DNA of 64,000 bases from Nectonema munidae. Lineage: Eukaryota > Nematomorpha > Nectonematoida > Nectonematidae. A program made the position numbers and the translations under genes. The stretch spans positions 496,001 through 560,000 of the forward strand of contig JAUIRK010000987.1 of the NCBI GenBank assembly GCA_030549495.1. Reading direction: 5' to 3'. The notes beneath the pieces were generated by a model, which was not told where the DNA came from, made no database searches, and was given only the letters and a program-made list of their open reading frames with translations. Below are positions 45,101 through 55,267 of this stretch, piece after piece (the first letter of the stretch is position 1; every line of letters starts with the position of its first letter).

Positions 45101-48100
45101 TTTTCAGAAGCCAAATTGAAAATCATAGAAGATATTATTGTGTGAAAAATAATTGTATAACTGATGATAGAGCATTTTTTCAAAAAATTTAGAAAAAAGT
45201 GGTATTATAGAAATTGGCCTATAATTACCTATGTCTTCTCTACCTCCTTTTTTGAAAATGGGATGTATTGAGCTTAATTTCAAACCATATGGAAATACTG
45301 TGCATTTGTTATCTTAACGTAAGATACGGCAGTACCACGTGGATGACAGATTTCAAACGAGAGATCGAAAGTCCATAGGCATCTATACAATTACTTCTAT
45401 CAGAATCATTTATACCTAAAATTACATCGCTTTTGCTGAAAGGGGTGTACTCGAATTTGCGTTCTATTGAAGGTAAAAATTTCATAAAAGAATCGTCGCA
45501 AAACCCTGAACTGAACTATCAGCAAATTTAGAGTTGAATCGAGTTGAAATAGTTAAACTATCATTGAAAAATTCATCAATAATTTTCAAAGTTATAGTAT
45601 CATTTTTCAAGGGTAAATCATGTTTTTTGATAACATTCCAAGTACTTTTGGTATACATATTAAATGAGAATTGGTTATGAAAAAAAATTTCTTAAGTTCC
45701 TTACATGTGGATCTAATTTTGGTTCTAAACAAAACAAATTTTATAGTGTAATGTGTCAGAATAGCGTATTTTGAGTTTTTTGTGTAATACATTTCTTTCC
45801 TTAATCTCGAATTTCTATAATATCGTTGATAAAGTTAATCCAATGTTATCTATTTAAAAATATAGAAACTTTTCATCTCAAAAATCAGTAAAACTTCAAA
45901 TTGAATGAAAATGTCAATTTGATTGTATTTTTGTCATTTGCTTTCGAGAGCTTTGTTTTCCGGAGATTCTGATTTTCAAGCGTTTTGCTTTTGGACAATT
46001 TCGCAAGTTTTGTCCAGACAGCATATTACCCACATGAGCAATGGATAATAGAAAAAAGTATTATAAAAGGTCTTTCTTTCTTAACTTCAATGGTTAATGA
46101 GTACTCGTTTAAAAAGAGAGCATTCAATAAAATATCAATTGGGTTGTATTTGTTTTTGGAATTATTCTCTTGTTTATATGACTAAAAAGACCTAGCACAA
46201 AATACGCATCATCATAAGCAGTCCATCAACGCGACCAGTATGATTCTGCATCGAAATCCACATGCAGAGCTTATAATAATTCAGCAAATGATAGAGAAGT
46301 TCGAATTTCATTCATTGTTATGATTTGATGAGTTACTGATTTCACCGTCCACCATGCTACTAACTTTCCTCTGGTATACGAAGTGTTAAGCATTATATTT
46401 CTTATATTTTTTCACTCTCTTGATTCCATGCACTCATATTCAATATTTCCAAAGTTGATCAAAGAAAGGCATTTTAATCAGAATTGACGTGCTCAAAGAA
46501 TTCGTTTCAGATAAAAAAAACCTTTAAAGGTTGGAATACTGGGTTTGGCCTATGCATTGCACTTCCTGACTTGCGTTTACCCAAAGAGAGTACATTATTT
46601 TATTTTTGTGAAAAAAATTCTTTATTAATTTAAATAAAGAAAAAGTAAAAAATTTCTACCTTCTTTGTTGTTTTCTGAATAAGATGAGCTTTTTAACTTG
46701 ACAATACGTTTAGCATTTTTCAGAAATTGAAAACTAAGCTTCACCTTTATGAATAACAAAGGAGGAAGCATATAACATTTTTACTTACTTGTTGGAATTT
46801 ATTTTATAAGAGAAGTATCTGCCTTCTGAAAATTTTATATCATTTCTCTTACACAAATGTATTTTTGTATCAGATCATGAAAGTGCCTCCCTTGTGCAAA
46901 CCACTATGTGGTCATGTTAATGTATTTACAAAATTAACTATTCCAAACAAACTGGTAAGCTAATAATACATTAGTGCTATACAAACTAAAATAGGAGCTT
47001 CATACTTTATTTTGGAAAGGGGGACATTGGCCCTTTGCTGCTTCCTCACTTAAATACGTCGATGTGTATGCGTATATAAAACGTGCCTTACAGATATAAT
47101 AAGTGCTTACTATCATTCATAAAATGTTTACAAAGAACAAGATTTTGTATATTTAAAGTTAATAGGATGTTATTACTATTGCTACAAGATAACCTTTCAA
47201 GTTATTAGAATTTTTACAAGTCTATCTTTGATTATATTATCGATTTGGCGAGTAGCTAGATTTTGTTTGACACCATATGTAGGAACAACTCGCTATTTTA
47301 TGAAATTCGATTTCTGTAATGTTTCTTACTCGGTCCTCGTGTCATCATTTAGTGACCGAATCAATCTTATGCCCACAATATTATAATATTAAAATCACTA
47401 CTTTCAGCTACAAATCTGGAATGATTAAAAACTTGGAATCTGTTCGTATTTCTTTTGCTGGCATGCTAAAGTTTCAAGACGGAAATGCTTCTGTTATTCC
47501 TCTCCTATCTAATTCTTATGATGAAAGTGAAAAAGAAAGCGGAATAGAGATCACTAAACCCTATGCGGATGCTGTGAATTTAGAAGATAACGTCACGCGT
47601 ATATCTAAGGTGATAAAACCACCAACTGGCCGTGATAATCAACAGAATACTCTACCAAGCATTCAGGAAAACAGTACAGCTTTGCAAAATCAACGACATA
47701 TTTCGGCTCCAAATAAAGGATTTACCATTCGAGGAGAAGATGATGTAAGCATTATTTGAATAAATATACAGAATAGTTTTATACGTGTATTTATTAGAGA
47801 AAGTATACTTGGCGAATCAACTTGCACTCAACCGAAAAATACTGGAGAGGTTTAACAATCTTTTATTTAGATAGTTTTGCATATTTATTAATAATATATA
47901 AGTGTGGAACGTCGTGTTAAGCCCACCTCAGTAGTAGGGACGCTTGAAGGAGAATTCTTTTTATACATAGGTTAGATAGCATTTTTAACCTGAACAATGG
48001 GGACACCCTTGCTATTATTTTTGTCATGAATAATTGCTAAACTCATCGTAGTCTTGTAAAATTTTTAGCAGGAACACACGCATTAGAGTCAATTTAATCA

Positions 48101-51100
48101 TATTAGATAAACATATTCAATCAAACATTTGAAATTGTTCTTGTGTTGAAAAGCTCTACACACTCTGTACGAGAGTAAAGTTTGAATGATCCTTTAGTGC
48201 AGGGGAGGGCCACATCTGGCCCACGAAGGCTTATCGTCCGGCCCGCCACTCTGCTAGGCTTTATTATTGCAATCTGGCCCGCGGACCTCCCAGTAAAAGT
48301 AGAGAAGAAATTCCAATAAATTTTAAGTTTTCAAATAAATAAATTTCCTCAACCATCGAGCCAGACATGGAAACCTTTTTCATGGCAAACAGCACCCGCA
48401 GTCTCATTGATTTGTAGAGTGTTCAATGCACTTTTTGTACAATTTATTCATGTATTATACTTTTTTTTCAATTAATGTATTATACAAAATCAATTATAAA
48501 TTGATAAAATTGATGTAATTTTACATTTAATCAATGTATTATACAAAATATAGTAATTCTGAGATTTCGTTTTTCACTCCGGCCATTGATCTCCTTCCAA
48601 AAGTCTCATCCAAGCTTTAGTGTAAAATTAAGCTTATCAATCAACGCAATTATGAACTTGCTTGTAAGTAATAAGAATATAAATATATACAAGGAAATTC
48701 CTTTTCAACACCGCGAATTTTTCTTCTCAATAGCACCATCGTACACATCATTAATTTATATTATGAAATGTCGTATATTTATGATATAATAATCGACAAT
48801 AAAGGATATCTTCTTCCATTTTTGATTGTTAACTAGCCACTAGAACTTAAATTTACAAATAATGTTTCCCCTATTTGTTTCTATACAAAATGCTTTTAAA
48901 AAGTAAAAAAAAATTATATTTTTACAAAAACAAGTGTACTCATATCACACAGTATTTGTCTTATTTGTGATGCAGATTTATGAAACGAATATTCGTTGTA
49001 AATTTATTCTTGTTTTAGAATGGTTTTTAGGTCTCACAAAGGCTTTCCTATCTCTTTCTATTCCAAAAACTTTAGTTTTGTCAGGTGAATGATGCAAGAC
49101 TCCTTCTATTAGATTTGCTAATTTTGTATTTTTTTCTTTAGAAGATTGCCTTGATAAGGAATTAATTATTGGTCAGATGCAAGGTATACTTTCTCATTTC
49201 AAACTGAATAAATCATTAGTTTATTTTCAGTGTGCTTATTTATCAGGCTTGTTATATTGTTCTTTTATTCAGGTGTTCAATGGGGTAGGTCCGTGCCCCA
49301 AGTTAACTGTAAGACGAGTTTTAAAGCTGAAAAATCAAAAAAGATTACATACAAAAATTTAAAGCACAAAACTCAATTTATCCATAAAAACCATTTGCAA
49401 TACAAGTTACAACATCCATGATGAAATGATATATTTCGTCAGAAAAAAAATTTTACTTTTCTGCATATCTCTACTCGAGGTATCTAATACTATCTATTTA
49501 CTTAGTGAAAATATATTAAGTTTATAATCAATCCATCCAAACAAATACCAAAAATTTAAGAGTTTCATCATTAAGTTTTTTTCTTATTCTCAATTTAAAA
49601 TAACTGATCGAAGTTGCCTCTATTCTTTTTTGGACATATAAATAATATTTTATTCGGGTAGAACAAGCTCTTGCTGAACAATTCTTCAAGCTCCGAGAAC
49701 CTTTGGATTTTGATTTCTGATCAGTGATCATAAATTAGCATTGTTTGTTGTGGATGAACTTTTGGTCGTCTAAAGGTTTCCAACTGGGCCGTTCAAAATT
49801 TTAATCAAATGTTGGGGAAAACCGAGTAGGCTTTGTGGGTGTGTATGTAGATAATGGAGTGGGTGATCGATATCCAGAAGGTGTAATCAGTTGCCAAAAT
49901 AGTAAGCAATTTATAATATATCAGAATGGAGAGTGCAAAACCATGATTGATTTTAGGCTGGCATAGAATAATGACTCAATAAGATTTTAATACTTGAAAT
50001 ACTTGTTTCGGGCCAAATATCAATTGAAATTTTGGGTAAAGCAGGAAATCGATTGATTAACGCTTTTATTTCTAACAGAACTTAAATGGCTGACGAAATA
50101 ATAACGATTCTTCAATATCAGGGTCATCAATTTTTATGTACGAGTTTCTCTTCGAAAACCAAAAACGTAAAAATCAAGTTGAGAGTTGAATCAGGTTCTT
50201 TTGCACACTCGCCCAGCCAACTTCATCTTTACCAATGTTTGTGAAATATGCACCAATTTCTTCTTCAACCTTCATAACGGGAGATACATCATATATTACG
50301 CAGTTGGGCCCACGTTTCAAATTTTTACTTTCAAATAAAATTCTTTAATGTGTCAAAAATATTGGATTGAATCAGTGTATTCGTTTTTTTATATAAATTA
50401 TTATTAAAAAAATAGGTCCTAAGATGTCCTAAAAGATGAAAATTTTGTTATTATAAGGGCGTTAATGGCATGATAGTGAAGGAAAAATGGAAACTCCCTG
50501 TGAGGTTCATCTTAATACGGGAGCGGTGGCCATTTGCTTTGGATTGAGATTAGGGGGCGTTTGTGCGCTATCGCCCACTATATGTGCGAGCTTGATATGT
50601 ATAGGGGGACGTGCTTTGTATAAATGCGTTTCGAAATGTCATATGTGTTATTAAAAAGGAAGGGCCGTTAGAGAAAAGTCGAAATGATCAACTTTCTTTT
50701 GTAAATGATATCTGGCAAATAAATATTTAAATAATTCAAAGATTTTTACCACAATTGTAAGACCAAGTATGACATGGCGCTAAATGCTGGGTTTTGAGAA
50801 AGAAAGATGGGAAAAAACTGGCAAGAACTTTGGTTAAAACGCTGAGAATGATATTAGGAATAACTTTAGAGACAAAATGAAGTAAGAAAAAAACTTCAAT
50901 TTCGACTAGTCTGCTTTCAGTAATTGGCAGAAGCAAACTCCGCTAGTATGGAGGACATGTTTTAATAAAAAGCCCTATTTGGTTCAGAGAGATTGGAAAG
51001 AACAATGTTAAGTCCATTGTTAAGATAGAGTGATGGCTTGGCTAAGAGAAGAATTGAATCTTAGAGAAGTTGATCCTCAAGATAGAAGTTAATGGAGACA

Positions 51101-51782
51101 ACGAATCATGCCTACCTACCCTCATCTTGGGGATAAGTAGTAGACAAAATAAGAAAGAATCGCCGTTAAGTCTATTATAAAGAAAACATTTCAATTAGAA
51201 AGCCATATGATTATTATTTTCTCAAGGGTTTTCAGAAAAAGTGTGTTAAATCATGTGGTATTTATAGACGCAGTAAATCGCTTATTATACATAAAGAAAA
51301 GATGCAATCACATTGGTAGAGCACAAACGTTAGAAGTTCGTTCCAGAAGGTAAAAATTGTTCGTTATTTAGAAGATAAAGCATCTGTTTTAAATTCTTTT
51401 GATGTTTTAATGAATAATCTCAATTAAAAATAAACTCCAAATTTTAATTAATTAATCAAGAGGAGAAAAAGATAGGGTGGGCGATAAGAAGCGCATTGGA
51501 GGTGAGAGATAGACGAATTGTGTTCATGAAAGTGGTACACACGCGTTGTAGCGGGTTGTCTTTGAGGTTGTCAGTATTTAAGCGTGTGGTTTGTTTGATT
51601 CCTTATATAATGGAGACAAACCGAATTTAGGTAAATTTCAGCTGTCAGTGATCAAGAATACTGGACACTTAATCCAAGAAGACAATCCCGAAAAGGTTGC
51701 ACATCTTATCGCTACAATCCTGACTCGCAATTTTAAAGCTACGCCTCTTCTTTTCTTTGAAACGTACACCAAATTCTTTTAA
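33111..51782 (+). CDS. PPME1: Protein phosphatase methylesterase-1 homologue (8 exons, N-terminus not found)
   Basis: PPME1 is an alpha/beta-hydrolase that removes the C-terminal methyl ester of the PP2A catalytic subunit. Exons: 33111-33194, 34690-34805, 39393-39659, 47408-47744, 47798-47849, 49019-49084, 49142-49183, 51631-51782. All junctions are GT-AG and in phase, giving 371 codons. Landmarks: ILIFLHGAGHSALSWA (oxyanion region), AIDLPYHGLTK, VVLVGHSLGAS (nucleophile Ser), IVLLDVVESTAL (Asp), KSGMIKNLESVRISF, YTWRINLHSTEKYW, EWFLGLTKAFLSLSIPK, KELIIGQMQGKFQ and NTGHLIQEDNPEKV (His). The full Ser-Asp-His triad is kept. About 60-70 N-terminal residues of the human protein lack a counterpart here. 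The loop before YTWR is a long low-conservation insert (~85 aa), as in other PPME1s. Introns of 53 and 57 bp sit beside ones of 4.6 and 7.7 kb filled with transposons. The acceptor of the 52-nt exon could be six bases later. Confidence 0.93.
34984..35433. repeat. Short interspersed GGCGCACATCC motif pair
   Basis: GGCGCACATCC occurs at 34984-34994 and, as CAGGGGCGCACATCC before a poly-G run, at 35419-35433. A third copy is inverted at 44201-44211. The CAGGGGCG start recalls hAT termini, but no matching inverted end was found. Confidence 0.4.
36852..37736 (-). mobile_element. Penelope-like element 3' fragment forming a foldback
   Basis: The minus strand at 37600-37275 encodes a GIY-YIG-type endonuclease segment: CNCEAIYIGCTTQMLKQRIS, MVEHMITENHEFDL, NILYKCPSYNLEFYEAV. 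This is the C-terminal nuclease of Penelope-like retroelements. A second, plus-strand copy of its distal half follows, making 107-bp inverted arms at 37353-37459 and 37584-37690 with one mismatch and a 124-bp spacer. A further 46-bp inverted pair (36852-36897 and 37691-37736) abuts the outer side, with ~455 bp present only in the left arm. The reverse transcriptase part is absent. Confidence 0.75.
38470..38755. mobile_element. Unclassified insertion within hAT copy 2 (pogo-like end?)
   Basis: This ~280-bp segment is absent from the equivalent place in hAT copy 1. Near 38603 it has TACAGTCAGACCTCATTTAT, resembling a pogo/Tigger terminus after TA. A matching right end was not found. Confidence 0.35.
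39660..40979. other. PPME1 intron, AT-rich, nothing classified
   Basis: First part of the 7.7-kb intron after the 39393-39659 exon. No gene or element recognised. Confidence 0.5.
40980..42065 (+). mobile_element. Broken transposase relic of an unclassified invertebrate family
   Basis: Frames in order give IKAILPKKPKTNIVSKLKKI, KSFAQRSREKEFEKNLHHLL, LDRTSTSSRQAIHVVAPALK and, in further frames, HFDG, VAGLSFDSTASNTG and QHHIFEII. This series matches a protein family that I recall as repeated and uncharacterised in many animal genomes. Its HFDG, FD(T/S)TASNTG and HHI(Y/F)E motifs suggest an RNase-H-like transposase. The reading frame is broken many times. Longest intact pieces are 41028-41306 and 41468-41656. 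It sits in a PPME1 intron. Family name not known to me. Confidence 0.6.
42228..42600 (-). repeat. ~147-bp repeat family, inverted copy
   Basis: 42228-42345 is the reverse complement of the first ~118 bp of the window. The next 250 bp carry further related units (TTTGTGGTTTACTTCTAGA, TATACCAAATCGACTATGC). It directly follows the transposase relic. Confidence 0.7.
42601..44158. other. PPME1 intron, AT-rich, nothing classified
   Basis: No element recognised; a purine-rich patch (GAGAGAAAG type) lies near 43745-43830. Confidence 0.45.
44159..44180. repeat. Poly-G run (~21 nt)
   Basis: A long uninterrupted G homopolymer followed by CCCCCGCCCCCC; extreme for this AT-rich window. It marks one flank of the LINE relic. 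Confidence 0.95.
44225..45800 (-). mobile_element. LINE RT relic (CR1/L2-like) with nested SINE
   Basis: Minus-strand frames give HPIFKKGGREDIGNYRPISI, FSKFFEKML, YIFLDFSEAFDCLSHHILL, RHQFVTVNE, GVPQSSSLGP and FADDITVNI in RT order. Left of the nested SINE the translation continues with LFDWCTINGI and MNIHLSKSK. So the LINE runs to about 44225 and was split by the SINE at 44312-44664. Stops and frameshifts show it is dead, and it is a different family from the LINE at 21-27 kb. Confidence 0.75.
44312..44664 (-). mobile_element. SINE-like retroposon with (TTAA)n tail, copy 3 of 3
   Basis: Flanked by a 15-bp direct duplication GGTAACTAATTTATT at 44297-44311 and 44665-44679. The (TTAA)n tail lies on the left, so orientation is minus. 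353 bp, nested in the LINE relic. It closely matches 28618-28978. Confidence 0.88.
45801..47407. other. PPME1 intron, nothing classified
   Basis: AT-rich, no supported gene or element. Confidence 0.5.
47850..49018. other. PPME1 intron with a hAT-like end
   Basis: At 48200 CAGGGGAGGGCCACATCTGG and nearby CGGCCCGCC/GGCCCGCGG motifs resemble the ends of hAT non-autonomous elements. A matching opposite end was not found. ATGTATTATACAAAAT recurs three times at 48440-48550. The rest is plain intron. Confidence 0.45.
49184..50734. other. PPME1 last intron, unclassified part
   Basis: No supported gene. A GC-richer patch near 50510-50680 shows no recognisable coding. Confidence 0.45.
50735..51145 (+). 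mobile_element. LINE ORF2 C-terminal fragment (RTE/Craft-like)
   Basis: Translations across frames give TIVRPSMTW, LARTLVKTLRM, WYGHVLIKSP-like and VMAWLREELNLREVDPQDRS, then WRQRIMPTYPHLGDK. This is the post-RT end of an RTE/Craft-like LINE. Frameshifts and an internal stop show it is dead. It lies in the last PPME1 intron. Confidence 0.65.
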
Positions 51783-54700
51783 ATCCTTCAAGAAAACATT
51801 TTTATTCTCAAATTCTTATCGCCCATGCCACCAAATGCACATTCGAGCACTTGTCTGATTTCTAAAAATCAGGATAGGCAATCTTCGTAGAATTAAGAGA
51901 CTTACATGTTTTCCAATCACTCAATCAGTAAATCATGAAAGTGAATATAAATTAGAAAACTTTGTTGAGAATAGAATAGAAAATGTTTAAAAACAACAAA
52001 TATAACAAAAAACACCCCAAAATAATAATAATAAAAAACAACCCCCAAAACAAAAAAAATAAAAAAAAAAAAAAATAAATTATAAAGGAAAGAAAATTAA
52101 AAAAACAACAAGGGTTGGGAAATTTTTTAATAAAAGCTTTAAATTATGTTTGAAAAATAAATATGACACTAAAACAGGCATAGGCAAAACGCGAAAGAAG
52201 TACCGGTGTATAAAAGTATATCTAAATATGCACATGTTTGAAAAATCGCTAATAGAAAAAAAAAGCAAATTAGCCATCGATATCCATATACATATACAAT
52301 TGAGTGAGTGCTTCACTCACTATATTTTCTGATGCTTTCTTTCAGATATTGATTTGGTAAACTTTCTTAATCGATACATCCAAGACCACGTTAACCATTT
52401 TTGTTAAATACATTTCTTCATCATTTACCACATGTAAAGATGGTACATTTTGTATTTGAAATAAAGATATTGCAAAGTTGATTTTCTTGCCCTAGATTGC
52501 TGTCTATGGAAATATGAGAAACTTATTTTTTGGAATTAAATTTATTCAAACTATATTCCCTATCAGAAGTTGTTTCTCATTGGTAACCGAAACTGTTTCT
52601 AAGATTGATAAATTTGAACAGCATTTTCGATTAAGATTTTTAAATTTAAACGTAGAACTTTAATGCTCTCAGCAAAACTTTAATTTGTTTTTTACTCAAG
52701 CATTCAAATATCTATCATTGGGTGATTACTTTTAACGATATGAGTAACAGATTTCAAAGAGTTTCTGGAATCGATTGAATACTCGGTTTTATCAATTATT
52801 TGACAAATGACATAATTATGAGATTTATCTAAGTGTTTGAAAAATTATATTGTCTTATCATTAAGCTCATGCATTATATAAGCGTTTACTTTGTTATTAA
52901 GTAAAAACACAGACAGATCATTTAAATCATATTTAACAAAGTTGAATTTATTGTATATAAAAAATAATAATACAAAGAGAGATTTGTCAAATTTAACCTG
53001 CTGCAATTGAGAATTTTTATATATTGTGAATTCAGTCATGGAAAATAATAATAATAATATCACTATATAAAAAAATTTAAAAAATAGTCAATACAAAATC
53101 TAGTTTTTAACGAAAAGTTTATAAAGACAATCGAATTAAAAAACATTAAAAAAATGTTATAGTTGAGAGAAAAGGTATTGCCCAAAAACTTATTTGATTT
53201 CGGTTTCTTAGAATCTTTAAATTAAAAAAGCTTTTATACAAGAGGAGAGTTGGATCTAGGATACTCACATGTAAGACCTAAAGTTATTAAAATTAATTAA
53301 TCACATAAAGCAAGCTAAGCCAATCGAGGAGCGTTTTCGAGCTTTTTATGTCTCAACAGTTGGAAGCAGAGTGCTATGAACATTTGTGTGAATCGAACTG
53401 AGCCCATACCAACGTGTATCCCCAACTGATGAGTCCCGTCTTGAATTGGTTTGCTCTATTTGATTATGCTAACTACTGGCAATTATATATTCTAAAAATA
53501 AATATCTTACAATGCAAAATGTCATGATCATCACTCACTTCTTTTATATTTTAGACCTCTCTCATCGTGTTGACAATTGAATGAATTTTGGATACCTAAT
53601 TTTTTTCATCCCCCTCATCATGAAGGAATTTATGGAATTATAAATAATTGTAGTTTTTTCTTTCGTGTGTTCAAGTTTTTATTTATTATGATTGTTAAAG
53701 ATTGTGATAAATAAATTTCTTGTGTCTCTTCGCACTGCAAATGTTCAATTTATTGATACTTTTTTTTAAATCGATTATTATTAAAATTCATTGGAAATAT
53801 CCTTTTCTATTTCTGAAAGGAAAATTTAATGCCAACCAAAAAATATACTTTTAATAGTACACTAGTACTTAATTGACTATTATGCCAATACGGCAAAAAA
53901 CTTTTTATTCGTATGAATTTTTGTGATTGATTACAATACATTTTTTCAAAATAATTAATTAATTTAGCTTTGCTGCCTTTCTCTATTCATTTCAGACTAA
54001 TGTCGATTATGAAAAATTACAGGTAAAAGAAGGATTACAAGAAATCAAAGTTTACCTGCTCCACGTGACCCAACAAATTACTACACTCAGTAACAAAATT
54101 AAGACATTTTTCATTGTAAATTAAGTTAAACAAGCATAAAAGATTTACAAATAGTTCATGCATATATTTATCCTCAATTTCGCTGCTGGAAAAAAGTATA
54201 AATGAAGCACTAGTTTTTTGATGGTGATGAATCAGATATTTCTGGGGAAGATGATCTTGTATTGATTGATTGGTACACTTGAAGTAGAACACTTTTTATA
54301 ATACCGCTGTTTTCAGCCACACTTTTAGTGACACACCTTCAACTAATTGTTAGCGTATTTTTTGCATAACTACGACATCAATGTTAAAGCTTAACTGATG
54401 CAGTAAAAGCAGCAGTAGCAGACTAAAATTAGGCACTTTAAGTTTCCAAGCTGATTGATTGTGAAGAACCACTATGACCTATCGTTACAATCTCATAAAT
54501 TTAAAGGAAAAAGAGATAGGAGTGAGGAAGGTAGCAATATAAAAAGAATTTGTGCTAGATGCTGTTGTTCTTGGTAGTATGAAAGGCCATGAAATGATTA
54601 CCAAAATAATAGAAAACACGGCATATTCTAGTGCATTTATATTAAAACATCACATTTAAAGATGAAGTGTGTGGTATACGAAACTGCATGGAAAAGGGAA

Positions 54701-55267
54701 ATCATAAACATACAATGTACATTCTTTTAGTATACATAAGATAATCAATTGCTTACACAAATATTTCAGAGGCATCTGCATTCTTCGGTGCAAAGAAAAG
54801 AAGAAAAGATTAGAGGTTGGGTGAAGGTATATGTCAAGGGTGCTAAAGCTCATATCCTAACCTCAACCCTAACACTAATTAATACTAATCCTAAGCTGAC
54901 AATAGGGTTCCAAAATTGTACACATTGAGGCCTATTTAGAAATCGATTGAGCACTTGTCAATCAACCACCATCCTGCCAATTGAGGAATACATTTGAATA
55001 GTCAAAATGAGTGGAACTTTGTATATTTTTTATTCTGATAAATATCAATAGTCCATTATAATATAAGCAGCGAATCTAAAAATAACAATTTAAATACACC
55101 ATTCTTATTATGTATAGAGGATCGGGGAAAACACAAAATGTATAAGTTAGTTAAATTTTTTGTATTATATTGCATTAATGTAATTTATAGTAATGTAAAG
55201 ATGATAAGAATATTCCATTTTTAAAAATGTCTCCACAAAACACAGTGAAAAGAGCGATCTTCTTAAT
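51783..55267. other. Convergent intergenic region between PPME1 and FHOD
   Basis: AATAAA at about 52460-52465 is a possible PPME1 poly(A) signal. AATAAA on the minus strand at 55029-55034 is a possible FHOD one. 52000-52085 is an A-rich run with clustered CCCC interruptions that may be artefactual. No other gene is supported. Confidence 0.4.

Noticed and set aside
47319-47407. Starting the PPME1 exon at the ATG at 47319
   Set aside because: The segment before 47408 lacks PPME1 similarity; the acceptor TTTCAG at 47407 joins in phase with the preceding exon.
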